From: Bugulina stolonifera
Lineage: Eukaryota; Bryozoa; Gymnolaemata; Cheilostomatida; Bugulidae
Length of the DNA stretch: 64,000 nucleotides
Direction: 5' to 3'
Assembly (NCBI GenBank): GCA_935421135.1
Contig: OW285189.1
Coordinates: forward strand, 18,974,298 to 19,038,297
Shown here piece after piece: positions 27,026-39,100 of the stretch. The notes beneath the pieces are model-generated. The model was not told where the DNA came from. It made no database searches and saw nothing but the letters and a program-made list of their open reading frames with translations. How positions within the stretch are numbered: position 1 is the stretch's first letter; every line of letters starts with the position of its first letter. Both the position numbers and the translations under genes were made by a program.

Positions 27026-27600
27026 GTGACTATGTACAACAACATATAGTAAGATACATGAATAAGGAATGAGCATAAACACATGGAGACATGTATATAG
27101 ACGGTAATTAAGTACTTTGAACATGCAATGCAGTTAAGGGTAAGTATACGAGCACTAATTGTGAGAATGTTAGTGTCAGGTGAGTAGCGCTGTAACAACT
27201 ACTAGGCACTTAGGGTGCGGTGGAGCTTCGTCCGGGAGTTGGAGTCGTATACAAATGTCCTGTACCATCACAGTATTGCAAACTCCATGATTGGGTTGGA
27301 GCTAACTCGTTGGTTATAGTTATAGCCAACTCCATGGTTACAGCATATTGCAGAACAATCCTAGGACGTAATGACACAATCGTTATTTTAACACTATTGA
27401 AGAATATGGTCACCAAATACTTATACTAATCTAACCCAAGCCAACCATTATGCATGTACATTGCAAATCACAATCACTGAATTGACTATTTTTAGCTTAA
27501 GCTACATTTTACTTCATCATTGTCTTTGTTATGCTGCTTCGAGTGATGCTGCCTATCAGTTTATATAAATTAATTTATACAGGGAAAGAACTCCAGTAGA
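27026..27600. other. Spacer between AIG1/ADTRP promoter side and RBM8A 3' end
   Basis: No gene seen. A small degenerate inverted repeat with aactccatg and ttggagc words lies at about 27270-27355. Confidence 0.35.
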
Positions 27601-27632
27601 AATATGCTGTTCTCTGGCATGTATATACAAAC

Positions 27633-27638
27633 TTTATT
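27633..27638 (-). promoter_or_regulatory. Poly(A) signal AATAAA of RBM8A
   Basis: Plus-strand TTTATT, read as AATAAA on the minus strand, about 150 bp after the proposed RBM8A stop. It supports ending that gene near 27.6 kb. Confidence 0.6.
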
Positions 27639-27784
27639 GCATAAAATTATAATTACAACAACTGTTATCATGAAAACAGTCAAGACAATAGATTATTTAT
27701 ACAAGAGTCATTTCCCTTTGACAGCGTTATAAATCATTGGATGCTATATACAGGAGATATAAACACAGTAGTCCGCATTCACTC

Positions 27785-30700
27785 TTAATTTCTTCTATTT
27801 CGGCTACAAAATAAAGTGCAATTAATTCTTTACAGAGAAAAACAAACATCAATTTATATAAATAGAATGGTCTTCCAACATTTAAAACTGAGATTACCAC
27901 TTTCTCTACCTTTATGTGTCAATCCAAAATGGACTAATACTTGTACTTATAAATGTAACTAGAGCTGATTCAACAGCACAATTTGAACAATAATACAGAC
28001 AAATTTCAATTTCTCAGCTAACTGGTGCCTCAAACAAGTTTCAAAATTCAAAGCTGCGTTGGAAAATTTGGAACCATTTTCACATATGCTTTAATTTGAT
28101 TCATTAGGTTATTGGCGACTTCGAGAAAAATGAAAGCCATAAAACTATCGCTGGCTATGAATGGCAAGTCAACAAATAAGAAGCAGAAGTCATATATGAA
28201 ATCTAAATACCATGTAAGAAGAATTGTCTAATTCTGTATTCAACTAACCTAGTCTTGCCGGTGGCTGCACCACGGATGAATGCCCAGTCAACATGTATGG
28301 TCTGGCCCAATATATCTGTTCCATTCAATGCCTTCATTGCCTCATCTGCCTCCTTGAAAGTCTCAAACTCAACCAATGCATATCCCTGCATAGACAATAT
28401 TACTAAAAGTGTTCACGATTCTACACCTCACAGGATTAAAATGTACACTCAGTCATGGGTAGCAGAACTTGGGGTAAAATTTGATAATATACTACGTATA
28501 TTGTATATTGTACAGCTTGATGTGGTCTAAGTATACTAACACTTAAATAACTTACTTTAATAAATCCTGTACGTCTGTCTAAATTTAAGTGTAGGTTCTT
28601 TATTTCTCCGTAATCAGCGAATGCATCATAAACATTGTCTTCTTGTGCCTCTTCGTGTACTCCAGTCACAAAGAGTATCCATCCCTCAACAGCTACAAAC
28701 AATTGTCAAATATAAATAGGCTTAGGTAGAACTATAATAGGTCAATAGCATAAAGTGAAAAACCGGTCAATTGAAATCAATTCTTTTAACACTTGCAGCA
28801 TCTACAAATTAGAATATTGGAAATGAAATGATGTACTGCAGGAATCAGCAATATTGCCAGGAGAGAAAGCTACTTCTCTCCTGTTCTTTTCTTGTTAGAC
28901 TTGTAATGACGACGTAAAACATATTTTGACTACAAAGTTTATAACACCCAGTTACGCGACCATAACAATAAATGTATTGTGAATATCACTAACTAATGTA
29001 ATGGCGACTCACATCTCTGAGGTCCTGTCGCGGACGTCAACTCATTCTCCTCCTCTACATCCATCACCTCAAACTTCTCCACTCCACTCTTTGTGACACC
29101 CTCTGTGATAGAAACGTAGATACAAGTTTTTCATCAAAATGAAAAGCAGATTTTTAAATTTCTTACAAAGAAACACTGAACCCAAGATGATGAATTCTGG
29201 TGATCAGTAGTCAATGGGAAGGAATAAATGAAAATTGGAGGAATTCCTCATACCTAATCTAGCATAGGCTGATATGGAAATAATGAACTAAAATATAGAC
29301 AATTAGTAAATTAACCTTCCTTCATAAATATCTTATGTTAGACTACATTGCATAGGCCTATAGAACTTACCAGAGCCAAAACCTCTCCCTTTTCGTTTTC
29401 TTGCACTTCCTTTCAACTTTGATAAGCTGCCTGAAATAGCGAGAATGTAAGCATTCAGTTTCCTTTCATCCTAAACCACACAAGACTCTCAAGGGAAGTC
29501 ACATCACTATGTCTGTTATAGATCTACTTTCATAACAAGCAGTCTACTAGAATAATCATATGGCAATATTAGGGGTGAGGCCTATTATCACAAGTAAGTA
29601 AACTCAAAAGATAAAACACAAAGATGAAAACTAATTTAATCTTGTGGTATGTTATAAACTTAAATTAAAATACTGTAGGCTATATCAATAGGCATATAGC
29701 CTAATAAAAAGAAAAGTTATGAAAATGTCATATCTGCTCCAGATTCATCAATATAATTACTTCAGCTTACTCGTAAAATTTTAATTTCACCTATTTTAGA
29801 TTCAGATTTGGCTTTGACTTTTAACATAGGCTAGCTATTATTGATAGGTCATTAATTCATAGTTATATCAAAATTCAAAGCCAAAACTGAATCTCAGGTT
29901 AATGGAAATTGACAAAACACTGATTAGATGAAGATCACAACATCATGAGCATGGCAAGCATTGTGGTTGTAAATAAATCCTTTTCGTGGATTTGTCTATT
30001 GTGAATAGTTACAATACTAATCTAATAGGCTAATCCGTTCATCATCATCACGTGGTAGGCCTATTAGAGATATTAGGTTAGTAACTACCACTAGGCTAAT
30101 GTTCATGATCATTATTAGGCTAATGTCTCTGATTATCACACCATGCTGATGATAATGACCATCATGATCATGATGAACGAATCCTCATTAGATTAGATCA
30201 TTCGTGAACTCATTGAAGTGATGAATGAATAGGCGCACTACCATATCAACTGAGAACAAAAACTTTATCTAAAAACAAAAGTGAAACTAACTAGAAAAAG
30301 TAAAAACGATTCATAGATTAGGGAAATATGCACGTTCTGCTGCTGTTTGTGCAAGTACTACGAAGTCGAACTATTACTAACGTAACTCCTTGAAGCAGTT
30401 AGAGTTAGTTCGTTTGATTGATTTCATACTTCATAGCAGAGATGACAGACTCGAGTTAAAGACTCTCACTCGAGTTAATTCAAGCAACATTTTATGGCTT
30501 ATTATAAAGACTCGTAACTTAAATATACAGCTGTCAAAAACTTGTAACTTGAATTGTAATTCAATTATGGCTATGATCAAAGACTCTCAACTTGCACATC
30601 ATTATATTGAAATATTCAATAACTCGAGTTTTTATTGGGCAGCTGTGAATTGTAATAAATAAAAATAACCACAGTTATAACCACCAACCACAACCACAAC

Positions 30701-31117
30701 TATAACACATTTTACACTAAAACTATGACATTTTGCTTTGAAATTTGAACACAATTTCCTAACAAAATTTCACCATAAGCTAAACAATAACCCAATAACT
30801 CTATAAAATGACTCGAGTTAAACAAGAAGAGAATTGAATTGAAACTTGCTTGTAGTTAACTTGGATAACTTGACAAAAACTTGAGTTTCCGGGGACATGT
30901 AAATATTTAACTCGTAACTTGAAAGTTTTTATCTGTCACTGAAAGAATTGACTTGTAACTTGAAGAGTCACATCTAAGAGTTGGCCATGGAAACTTGAGT
31001 TTCCAAAATAAAACTTGCACACATCTCTGCTTCATAGACTGCGAGTGACTTACTATCTCCTTCTTCGTCCACTTCAAATTCATCACCACCCTCATGAATA
31101 TCTAGAACATCCGCCAT
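27785..31117 (-). CDS. RBM8A: RNA-binding protein Y14, exon junction complex core subunit
   Basis: Minus-strand exons 31117-31054, 29430-29371, 29102-29013, 28692-28556, 28385-28249 and a proposed terminal exon 27803-27785. They give 168 aa, near the human length of 174. The start [11 protein letters not shown], the basic KRKGRGFGS segment and [19 protein letters not shown] are almost the vertebrate sequence. The single RRM (about 70-158) has RNP2 (ILFVTGV) and RNP1-like GYALVEFE. Y14 binds MAGOH on spliced mRNA and acts in nonsense-mediated decay, localisation and splicing. The last exon is inferred: a good donor at 28248 and an acceptor before 27803 give the short basic end TSRNRRN, with an AATAAA downstream. 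Without that splice the frame runs to a stop at 28205-28203 with an unrelated tail. Either way the Arg/Ser-rich C-terminus of vertebrate Y14 is absent. Confidence 0.95.
30437..31029. mobile_element. hAT-type MITE (593 bp) in the first RBM8A intron
   Basis: The ends are CAGAGATG and CATCTCTG, flanked by a perfect 8-bp duplication CTTCATAG (30429-30436 and 31030-31037). This is the hallmark of hAT insertion. The interior repeats CTCGAGTT and AACTTG words and encodes nothing recognisable. It ends only about 17 bp from the donor of the first RBM8A exon. Confidence 0.85.
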
Positions 31118-31809
31118 CTCAGCTTGAAAATATTTGGATAAGGTCTATAAAGGTAATATAGACTAAGGATATAAGCTTGCCACAAATGAAAGTCAAATCG
31201 AAGAAAGAAATGAAATGAGAAACCGGAAACGACAATACTCACATATTCTCGCAAAAAGTGGGGTCGTTGTCGCAAATCATACGGTCTCGTTTATGGCAAA
31301 CAATTGATTTCTGCTAGCAGTCTTCCTATCAAAGACACAAAGGCATTGCCCCATAATGTTTATGTACGCTGCTTGCTCGCAAATACTACAGTTTTACAGT
31401 AAAGCAAATGTATTACATTTTCAATCATCTTAATCTGTTATATTCATAATTTTCTTATTATTTATAAGCTAATGCGATAATGCAAGTATTTAATGTATTT
31501 AGATCATTACAATGTCTGTGAATGTAACAGTCAGTCATATAATAGTAATGTTAATGTAGTAATGTATATATTATAATTATATAAGTGTGCTCTAATTGGA
31601 TATAGGTAGTAGTTATAGGTACAGTTCAGTGTCTAAATAGTTATTATTGCAATTATAACTGTCATCATTTTAATATTAATATATTTTCTTATTAGTTGCT
31701 ATTACTGATTAAGTGAGACTTTTACTTTACACTTTGCTCTAATGTAAATGTTTGTTATGAATTTAATTTAATCTTTAATTGTCAAATCAATTATTCTGCA
31801 CATGACACT
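31118..31809. other. Divergent upstream region of RBM8A
   Basis: Spacer between RBM8A and the next element. A modestly GC-richer stretch at about 31220-31390, just upstream of the RBM8A start codon, is the likely promoter; I see no clear TATA box. The remainder is AT-rich. Confidence 0.4.
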
Positions 31810-31817
31810 GTAGTTAT

Positions 31818-32196
31818 TAAGGCTGTGACAAATCCACAAATCCGGATCCGATTCCAAATCCTTAGGCACGGTTCCGAATCTCGGTTCCAAAATGCTCAGG
31901 TTCGAATCCAACATTGTAAAGTTTTTGTTATTTTTTGTAGCAATTATTTATAAAATTATTTAATTATTAATAAAAAATGTTGAACAAAATGTCCTCATCT
32001 ACAAACTAACAGTGAATAGCAGATGAAATATGCTTATACAGTTTGATTACATGGTTTATTTGGTGACAAAAGATATTGAATTTGTTAAAACGAGTAATTC
32101 CATGCGGAATCGTTTAGGAATCGGAATCGAGAATCTGCATGGTGGCAGGAATCGGAATCGTCAGATTCGAAAATTTTTGGATTTGTTCCAGCCCTA
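31818..32196. mobile_element. hAT-type MITE (379 bp)
   Basis: The left end TAAGGCTGTGACAAATCC and the reverse complement of the right end, TAGGGCTGGAACAAATCC, are imperfect inverted repeats. A perfect 8-bp duplication GTAGTTAT (31810-31817 and 32197-32204) flanks them. The interior has many GGAATCGGAATC-type words. No ORF. Confidence 0.85.
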
Positions 32197-32329
32197 GTAG
32201 TTATAATACTATCCTAACCATAAATAAAATAGGTGATACCAACTATCGTTAAACAAATAATATGAATGACTTATTTCTAGTATAGTAGTAGTTGCTGTTA
32301 GATTGGAGGTAACTTCTGCTGCTGTATGT

Positions 32330-32600
32330 GTATGAATGTATATATAGATGTGTAATGTGTGTGCATGAATGTGCATATATATGTGTGTGTGTTCGGATGT
32401 ACCGCACAACATGTGTGTGTATGTGTATGTGTGAATGTGAGTGTGTGTGTTTGTACGTACTTGTGTGTATGGGAATACTTACACGTGCGGGTATGTACGG
32501 ATGTAAGTACATTCATACATACACGCATGTACGTGCACGAATACATACACACACTCAAACATATATGTATATTCATACATACACATGCATAATGTAGGTA
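32330..32600. repeat. TG/ACAC-rich low-complexity tract
   Basis: A degenerate (TGTG/TATG)n tract that changes to ACATACAC-type repeats. Its open frames (Cys/Val-rich forward, His/Thr-rich reverse) are by-products of the repeat. Confidence 0.85.
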
Positions 32601-32639
32601 CATTTTTACACATATTGTATGTAACTGTAAGGACATGTA

Positions 32640-33194
32640 CATTGATAAACAAACGTTGATAATTTATAGACCTGATAACATTTCATAGAAGTATACACGG
32701 CGTGTAAGTTAATACCTGGTTTTTGACTGCACGCTAATTATAATTTTTCAGTTTGGTTATATGCATACTGGATAAACAAATTGTTCAAAAAATTTTAATT
32801 CTATCTAATTATATCACCATTTTAAGATGCTGGTATTGTATGTGCACATCTATTATACATGTACAAAAGTTTACATACATATTGGTAGAATGAATTGGTG
32901 CAACTAATCTGATGTTTAATTGCGTGATCCTATTACAGTCACCTAACTACTTTATGTAGAGATGGTTCTAGAATAACACTATTTGCTGAAGGTGAATGTT
33001 GCTTTCTCTAAACTGATATTGAACTGCCATTGAATCTGGTCAGATTTGACACAAGATGTCAGATTAGTCAGTATAGATTATCCCCTCTCTATAGTCGCAC
33101 TTTCAATACCCAGTAGTACTAGACCAATTGGTTAATTAGCATGGATGTCTCATGTTTTAGAAGTGATTAGATGTAGCACTCACCAACATAAACT
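32640..33194. other. Upstream region of the delphilin-like gene
   Basis: No exon or repeat recognised. It holds the 5' UTR and perhaps the promoter of the gene starting at 33195. Confidence 0.35.
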
Positions 33195-36100
33195 ATGCCA
33201 AGTGGCAGGCTGAAGCAGGTGTACTCTAAATGGCCCGAGAGACATGGGTTTAGTATAGGAGGTCGGGGCCCTTCTTACGTTCTCTATGTGGGCAAAGGTT
33301 CGGCTGCTGACAAACAAGGGCTACGAAGAGGTGACTGCATTATAGAATTAGACAACCATAATGTGAGCCAACTGGCAGCATCTGCACTCGAGGAGTTTGC
33401 CAACAGCCTCACTAATCATATGCCGACTATCAAAGTAGTAAATGATGTGCAACATGTTGAAATATTAGCTAGCAGACTGTACAGATGTGGACTTTCATTA
33501 CGATACTCTCAGAGAAATGGATTTACTATAGATTCTATTACACCTCATGGACCAGCCTTCAATGCTGGCCTCAAACAAGGTATGTGTATGCCACCGACTT
33601 TAATGAACTAGTTTACTTTAAGCGTGATTACATGTGCTTACAATAATATAATATTTACAAAGTCAAGTGAAGTGTATTGACTCATGTCTGATTCGTAGTA
33701 ACAACAAATAAATCGACCTGAAACAAAGCACTCTGCACTCAAGAATCAATCTCAGACTAATATATTTATACAGGCATAAATTGCTCCTAAAATTGGCATT
33801 GATTACCGAAATGAATTGGAATCTATATTGTTGTAGTTGAATTCTTATTAGTTTTTAGTGCTCCTTGGTGTATAGTAATTCAATAATGATTATTAGGAAT
33901 GTGTTATTTTATTGTATCATTAATTGTAAAAATGCATATTCGGGCTTTGGTCAGAATAATTTGTGACATTATACAGCTGGCAAGTTAAATTATAAAGCCT
34001 CTATTGCTGTATAATTGCTGTATTATGGTTTAGGAATTGAAATTTTTAACTTTGTCACTCAGTGGTTCTGTAAATCTGTCTTCACTCACTGAATTCCATG
34101 AAGACCCAAGCAGCACCAAACTATAGCTCATAGAAGTTCCCCCAGAAGTCCTTCATCCATATAGCTCTTGCGTTTAGCCAATATTGTCATACAGCTCTTT
34201 AGCATAGTCTCTTATGGCTGCTAGGCATAATGTCAACTAAAGAATTGTATAGAATAGCGATCATGGCCATATTTTGAGAGTATCCAGTACATATACTACT
34301 GATGGTGAAATACTTACAGGTGACTTAGTGGTAGAGGTTGATGGAGAGCCTATTAACGAGAAAGCTAACTCTCTTGGCTTGGTTAAGAAGGCATTGTCAT
34401 CCCGCCGAGGGAGAGTAACTCTCGCTGTACTACCTTGTGGCCGAAAGTCTTCCTCTAGCACTTCACGTCTCTTAAGGCGGCCACATCAACAGCCTAAAAC
34501 TTCCAAAGAATTGTATGCTAAGGTATGATATATATGTAATTATAGTTCTAAATACAAAGCTGGATAGGGCTTGTATCTCATAGGCCTCTTCATTTGAGGA
34601 AGTAAAACCATTCCAAAGTATTTGATAGCAAAATCATTTACAATTTCCTGTCATTGTAATTTACAGCTTTTTATCTAACAAGCACTTCGTGCTTGGTCTG
34701 CGACGCAAGCTTCACTGCAAAATTTGCTCGCTTCGCTCGGATCAAATGATGGCTTGTGTTCATGTACTGCGGTCATACATGTACATGACCTCTGGTGGCA
34801 CAGGCATGTTACAATGATTCCATGAGGAGTTGTGCCCCCTTGCATTAAGAAGACAACTCCAAGTCAATAGCGCAAGTTCTAACACCAATGTGTGGGGTGG
34901 GGTGGGTCATGTACCCACCCGCCCTTGGTCAGGGTTGAGGGCCTAAGGCTACCAACCCGCCCCGGCAGCGATGCCTGGGGACCCGGTTCCAAGGTCCTAC
35001 CACCACTCAGAACCGAGATTCTCGCCGACAGCATTATAACATATATGGGTCCGGGAGGGTCTTCGCCGTCGGCATAGCCCGAGATCCAACACTTATTTGG
35101 CGTGTGGGGTGGGTTGTGTACCCACCCCACCTTTGGGTCGGGGCCGAGATCCTAAGGCTAGGGACCCGCCCCGGCAGCGATGCAAGGGGACCCGGTCCCG
35201 AGGTCCTAGCACCACCCGGAGCCGAGATCCTGACCGGCAGCATTGCAACATATATGAGTCGTCCCGATTTTCGACCCCGAATCTGATTGGAGGACGGCAG
35301 ACCGCGGACTGCGGACCGCGGACCGCGGACCGTTTCGTCTTTTTATATATGGTGATATTTTAAATTCCCGCTGTTGTATTTCTGTCAATATTCAAAGATT
35401 GCACTGTGATAGCTGTTATTAGTGATAATTATGCTTTGACGGGAGATCAATATCAGTCTGATTGAATAGGATCTGATTGTATTCAACAGTAAATTTATCT
35501 AGGTGTGCTGCGGCATCATTGATTGCAGCTTATAACTAGACTCATAACTGCTCCTATTAAGGTGATAGAACAATAGGTGCTTATTGATTACTTAATTTAT
35601 GTGATTCTCCTGTCCTTCAGATTCTAAACTGACTCACTGCATGCTGTATTGTCATTACCATTGTAGACTCATTCTTGTTTGATTTGCAGATGAACAGCCT
35701 TTTTGCTGAGAATTATGAAAAGAAGATGGCCGTAGTAGCAGTACTAAAGTTATATGCAGAAAGTAAGAACATTGAAAAGCTAGCCAAATCTTTGGTTATT
35801 GTTCTACAAACACCTAATCAGCGTAGAATCATTCCATATATCAGGTACACATTCTACATATACACACAACTACCTAATTATGCACATAAACATGGTATTG
35901 GAGATTTCACTCTTTCCACCACCTGTCATATATTCATGCGGGAGTACTGAATTGTAATTGAGACTTAAACAGATGATGTTAGTCTGCCGTTGTAAACTAA
36001 TAGTAACAAGCTGTAAGATTTTGGAGTTATCTTTTCTCTCAACTGGTAGAATTCATTCATTCATTGCTTGTCCTGAAATGGTGATAATAGTGTTAATATG

Positions 36101-39100
36101 CAGGTTGCACATCCCTGTGAAGGATCGCAAGGTGTTTGATGATATTGTTCAGAGAAGTATAGGGAAGAGCTATTCAGAGGATAGGATGAGTCGACCTGCA
36201 GACCATACTCACCTAGACTATAGACAAACTCAGTCTACTGTAGATGGATTTAGCAGACTAAATATACATGTAGAAGGGACTGCCAACGGGTCAAGCTCAA
36301 GGTATCGTTATGGTTTATTCTTAGTGGAGATTTGTGTTGTACGTGTAGAATAGAAATCTCCTTTCTGTAAATCAACCGAATAAATCTGCATCTATGACAC
36401 TATATGTTGATAGCTTTAGCTCTTCAACTCAACATCATTCTATTGGTTGCACTCACAGTAGCTTTTCTTTTAGAGGCAAAATAAACCAAGCGACGCTACA
36501 ATGTGGTCAGGCAGTTGTGCACACTGTCTAGCACAACTAAGTACATACTGTATATAAATAACTATGTTTATTAAAAACGTGTCTATATGCTTTACCCCTG
36601 ACAGCAACAATTTACATGTACATGTAGTATAGTTTATTATTATGTTGTACATTCATTTAATTCAACTAGCCTCTCATATTTGCGGAGACTGACAGTATAC
36701 AAGAGAGACGGTGACCTTGGAGTTATCCTCAAAGGTCGTCATCCCGTTGTCATAGAAACAGTGTTAAATAGCTCTGCAGCAGACAATGCTGGTTTGATGA
36801 AAGGAGATTGCATTCTGAAGATCAACCATCAGTCCGTGTTGTGAGTAGATACATGAATATAGTGTATAGTATATAGTATATAGTAGATGGATAACTTCTA
36901 ATTTGCTCAGGTCCCCATATTAATGGCGTTGCCATATGATTAATCAAGGTAAATGCTTGCTTTTAGCCTATATATAGTGTCTATACGGTGTCTAGTTACT
37001 CCAACCACATTCACTGTAACAACAATTTGGTATATTTTTGTAGTAACGCCTCTCATTACGACATTCAAGAACGTTTGAAACTCTCTGGGCCCACAGTGCA
37101 ACTAGACGTCATACAACAAGCTCATCTAACAGATCAATCAAATGACCTTCAGTTAGCCAATGGTAGCAATCGCTCTCTGATTCAACCAATCACTTCACCT
37201 AGACTAATATCTTCTGCACCTGCCTATAATTTCTCTAACTACGACACATCTGTTTCTTCTGAGGGTTGTGGCTATGCTAGCAGTCACTATGCTAAAGTTC
37301 AGTGTTCTAGATGTGGTACGACTACTGAATTGCTATATTTCACTGTTATAACTTTGTGTGGCTGACTATCATCTCTCCATTTTCTGAGTGTAATCAAAGA
37401 CACCAATGTTTCTAGTAAAACTAAATAATGTACATGTACACAGCATAACAAATTTTATAATTTAAAATCACTGTAAACAAAATAACATGTTGGCTAGCAG
37501 GTTAGTATTGTACTAGTACTAGTACTTTCAGGTGGAGATAACCCCAACCACCAGCTGCCTCTGCCTGACGCTAGGGTTGATATGACCTCTTATGACTCCT
37601 CAACTATCGACAGCAACCGAAGCCGCACGTCATCTGCTGACTGGGCCTTCCACCACTCGCTCAAAACTCACGAGAAGGGGCCGACCTCTTTCAAAGCTCA
37701 AGTGAGAGTCATTCACATACTTATACATTTATTCCCTGTTTAATTTAGTGCTGTATTATTCTACAGGTTACTATTGTGCGAATCTGTGAATATAATAGTA
37801 ACCAATTATAACTTTGAAGTGAAAGTTTTCGATACAGTTCATCGTCTGCTGCAGTTTTAATTGTTAATTGCACTATTAATTGCCAAGAGACTTCATGTAT
37901 TTAAGCAACAGTACTGTACATTTTACACAATTACACATGTGAAGGCATAGAGACAATACTCTGTCTACATACTCATACATGTATTTATTATCAGTTATTG
38001 ACTTTTGGAATAAAAGCCTTATATCAGTTTATTCACGGATGTCAGTGCTGAGTTGTCTGTGTAGGTGAAAATGCTGAATGTTAGCAATATTATTGCCTTG
38101 ATTTCTTGTATAATTTATAATGTTATACCGTATGGGTTACTTTGAGAGAGCAATTGGTCTACATTTTTATATTCAGTTCATTGGCTTGCTGTGTATAGCG
38201 TATACCCTGTGGATGTATAAATAATATATTATGTTACTCCTTTTATCTAATGTATTGTGTAGTTATTGATTACATACACATATTGTTCCTTCACAGGTGA
38301 ACTATCTCTTGGATAAAAGGGAGAAAAGACTATTCAAGCAATACCTGTATGACTATAATAGCAATAAGTAAGTTTAACTTGATTATTTCAGAAATTTGTT
38401 AGGACCATGCAACCTCTGTTACTACTCTGTTAGTTTTAGCACTTTCAAAACAAATTTATAAAAATTAATGGCCAAACCTCTTACCATCTCAATCTACGAG
38501 TTATATTTGGATACAATTCCCTACTTGCTGATATCCCTTCGATATTGGAATATTGTGGTGTATAACTCTTTACCGCTCTCCAGGCTGTTGGTAATAGCAA
38601 TACCTCATTAGAAACTCAATATAATGTGTTTTTGTATTGAGAGTTATTCTCTCTTTTCTTAATGTACTGTAGTCACTTTATCAATGAACACCATCCACAA
38701 TAGAATACACTGATGCCAAATATAGTGTGTCTGAGCGGGCTAGCTAGATCTTCAGGACTGTATGGGATCTAGTATTATTGGATGGCCTGTGAGACCGATA
38801 TGTGGTGGGGTGTAGGAATCAGAGTCTAGGCTTATCTTTTGTTATCTTGCAGTGACATCCAGGAGTTTGTACAGAATGTGGGTGCCCTGTTAGATACACC
38901 GGCTAAGATGACTCTGTGGAGTTTTGTTCTCCCTCTCCTATCATCTAGCCATAAAGCATACACATTAGAGAAGGTATCTTTACCACCAAGTATTACAGAT
39001 AATCTTCCCAATGGGGAGAGTACGTCTGCAAACAAACCAAATATTGATGGTGAGCTTTCATCCTATCTTTCAAACTCACAAACGTTATGTTTGGATTTAT

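Noticed and set aside
32209..32642. His/Thr- and Cys/Val-rich open frames on both strands
   Set aside because: Translation of TG/ACAC low-complexity DNA, no splice sites or homology.
34879..35388. Several Pro/Gly/Arg-rich overlapping open frames on both strands
   Set aside because: They come from the GC-rich tandem duplication; no frame is conserved between the two copies.
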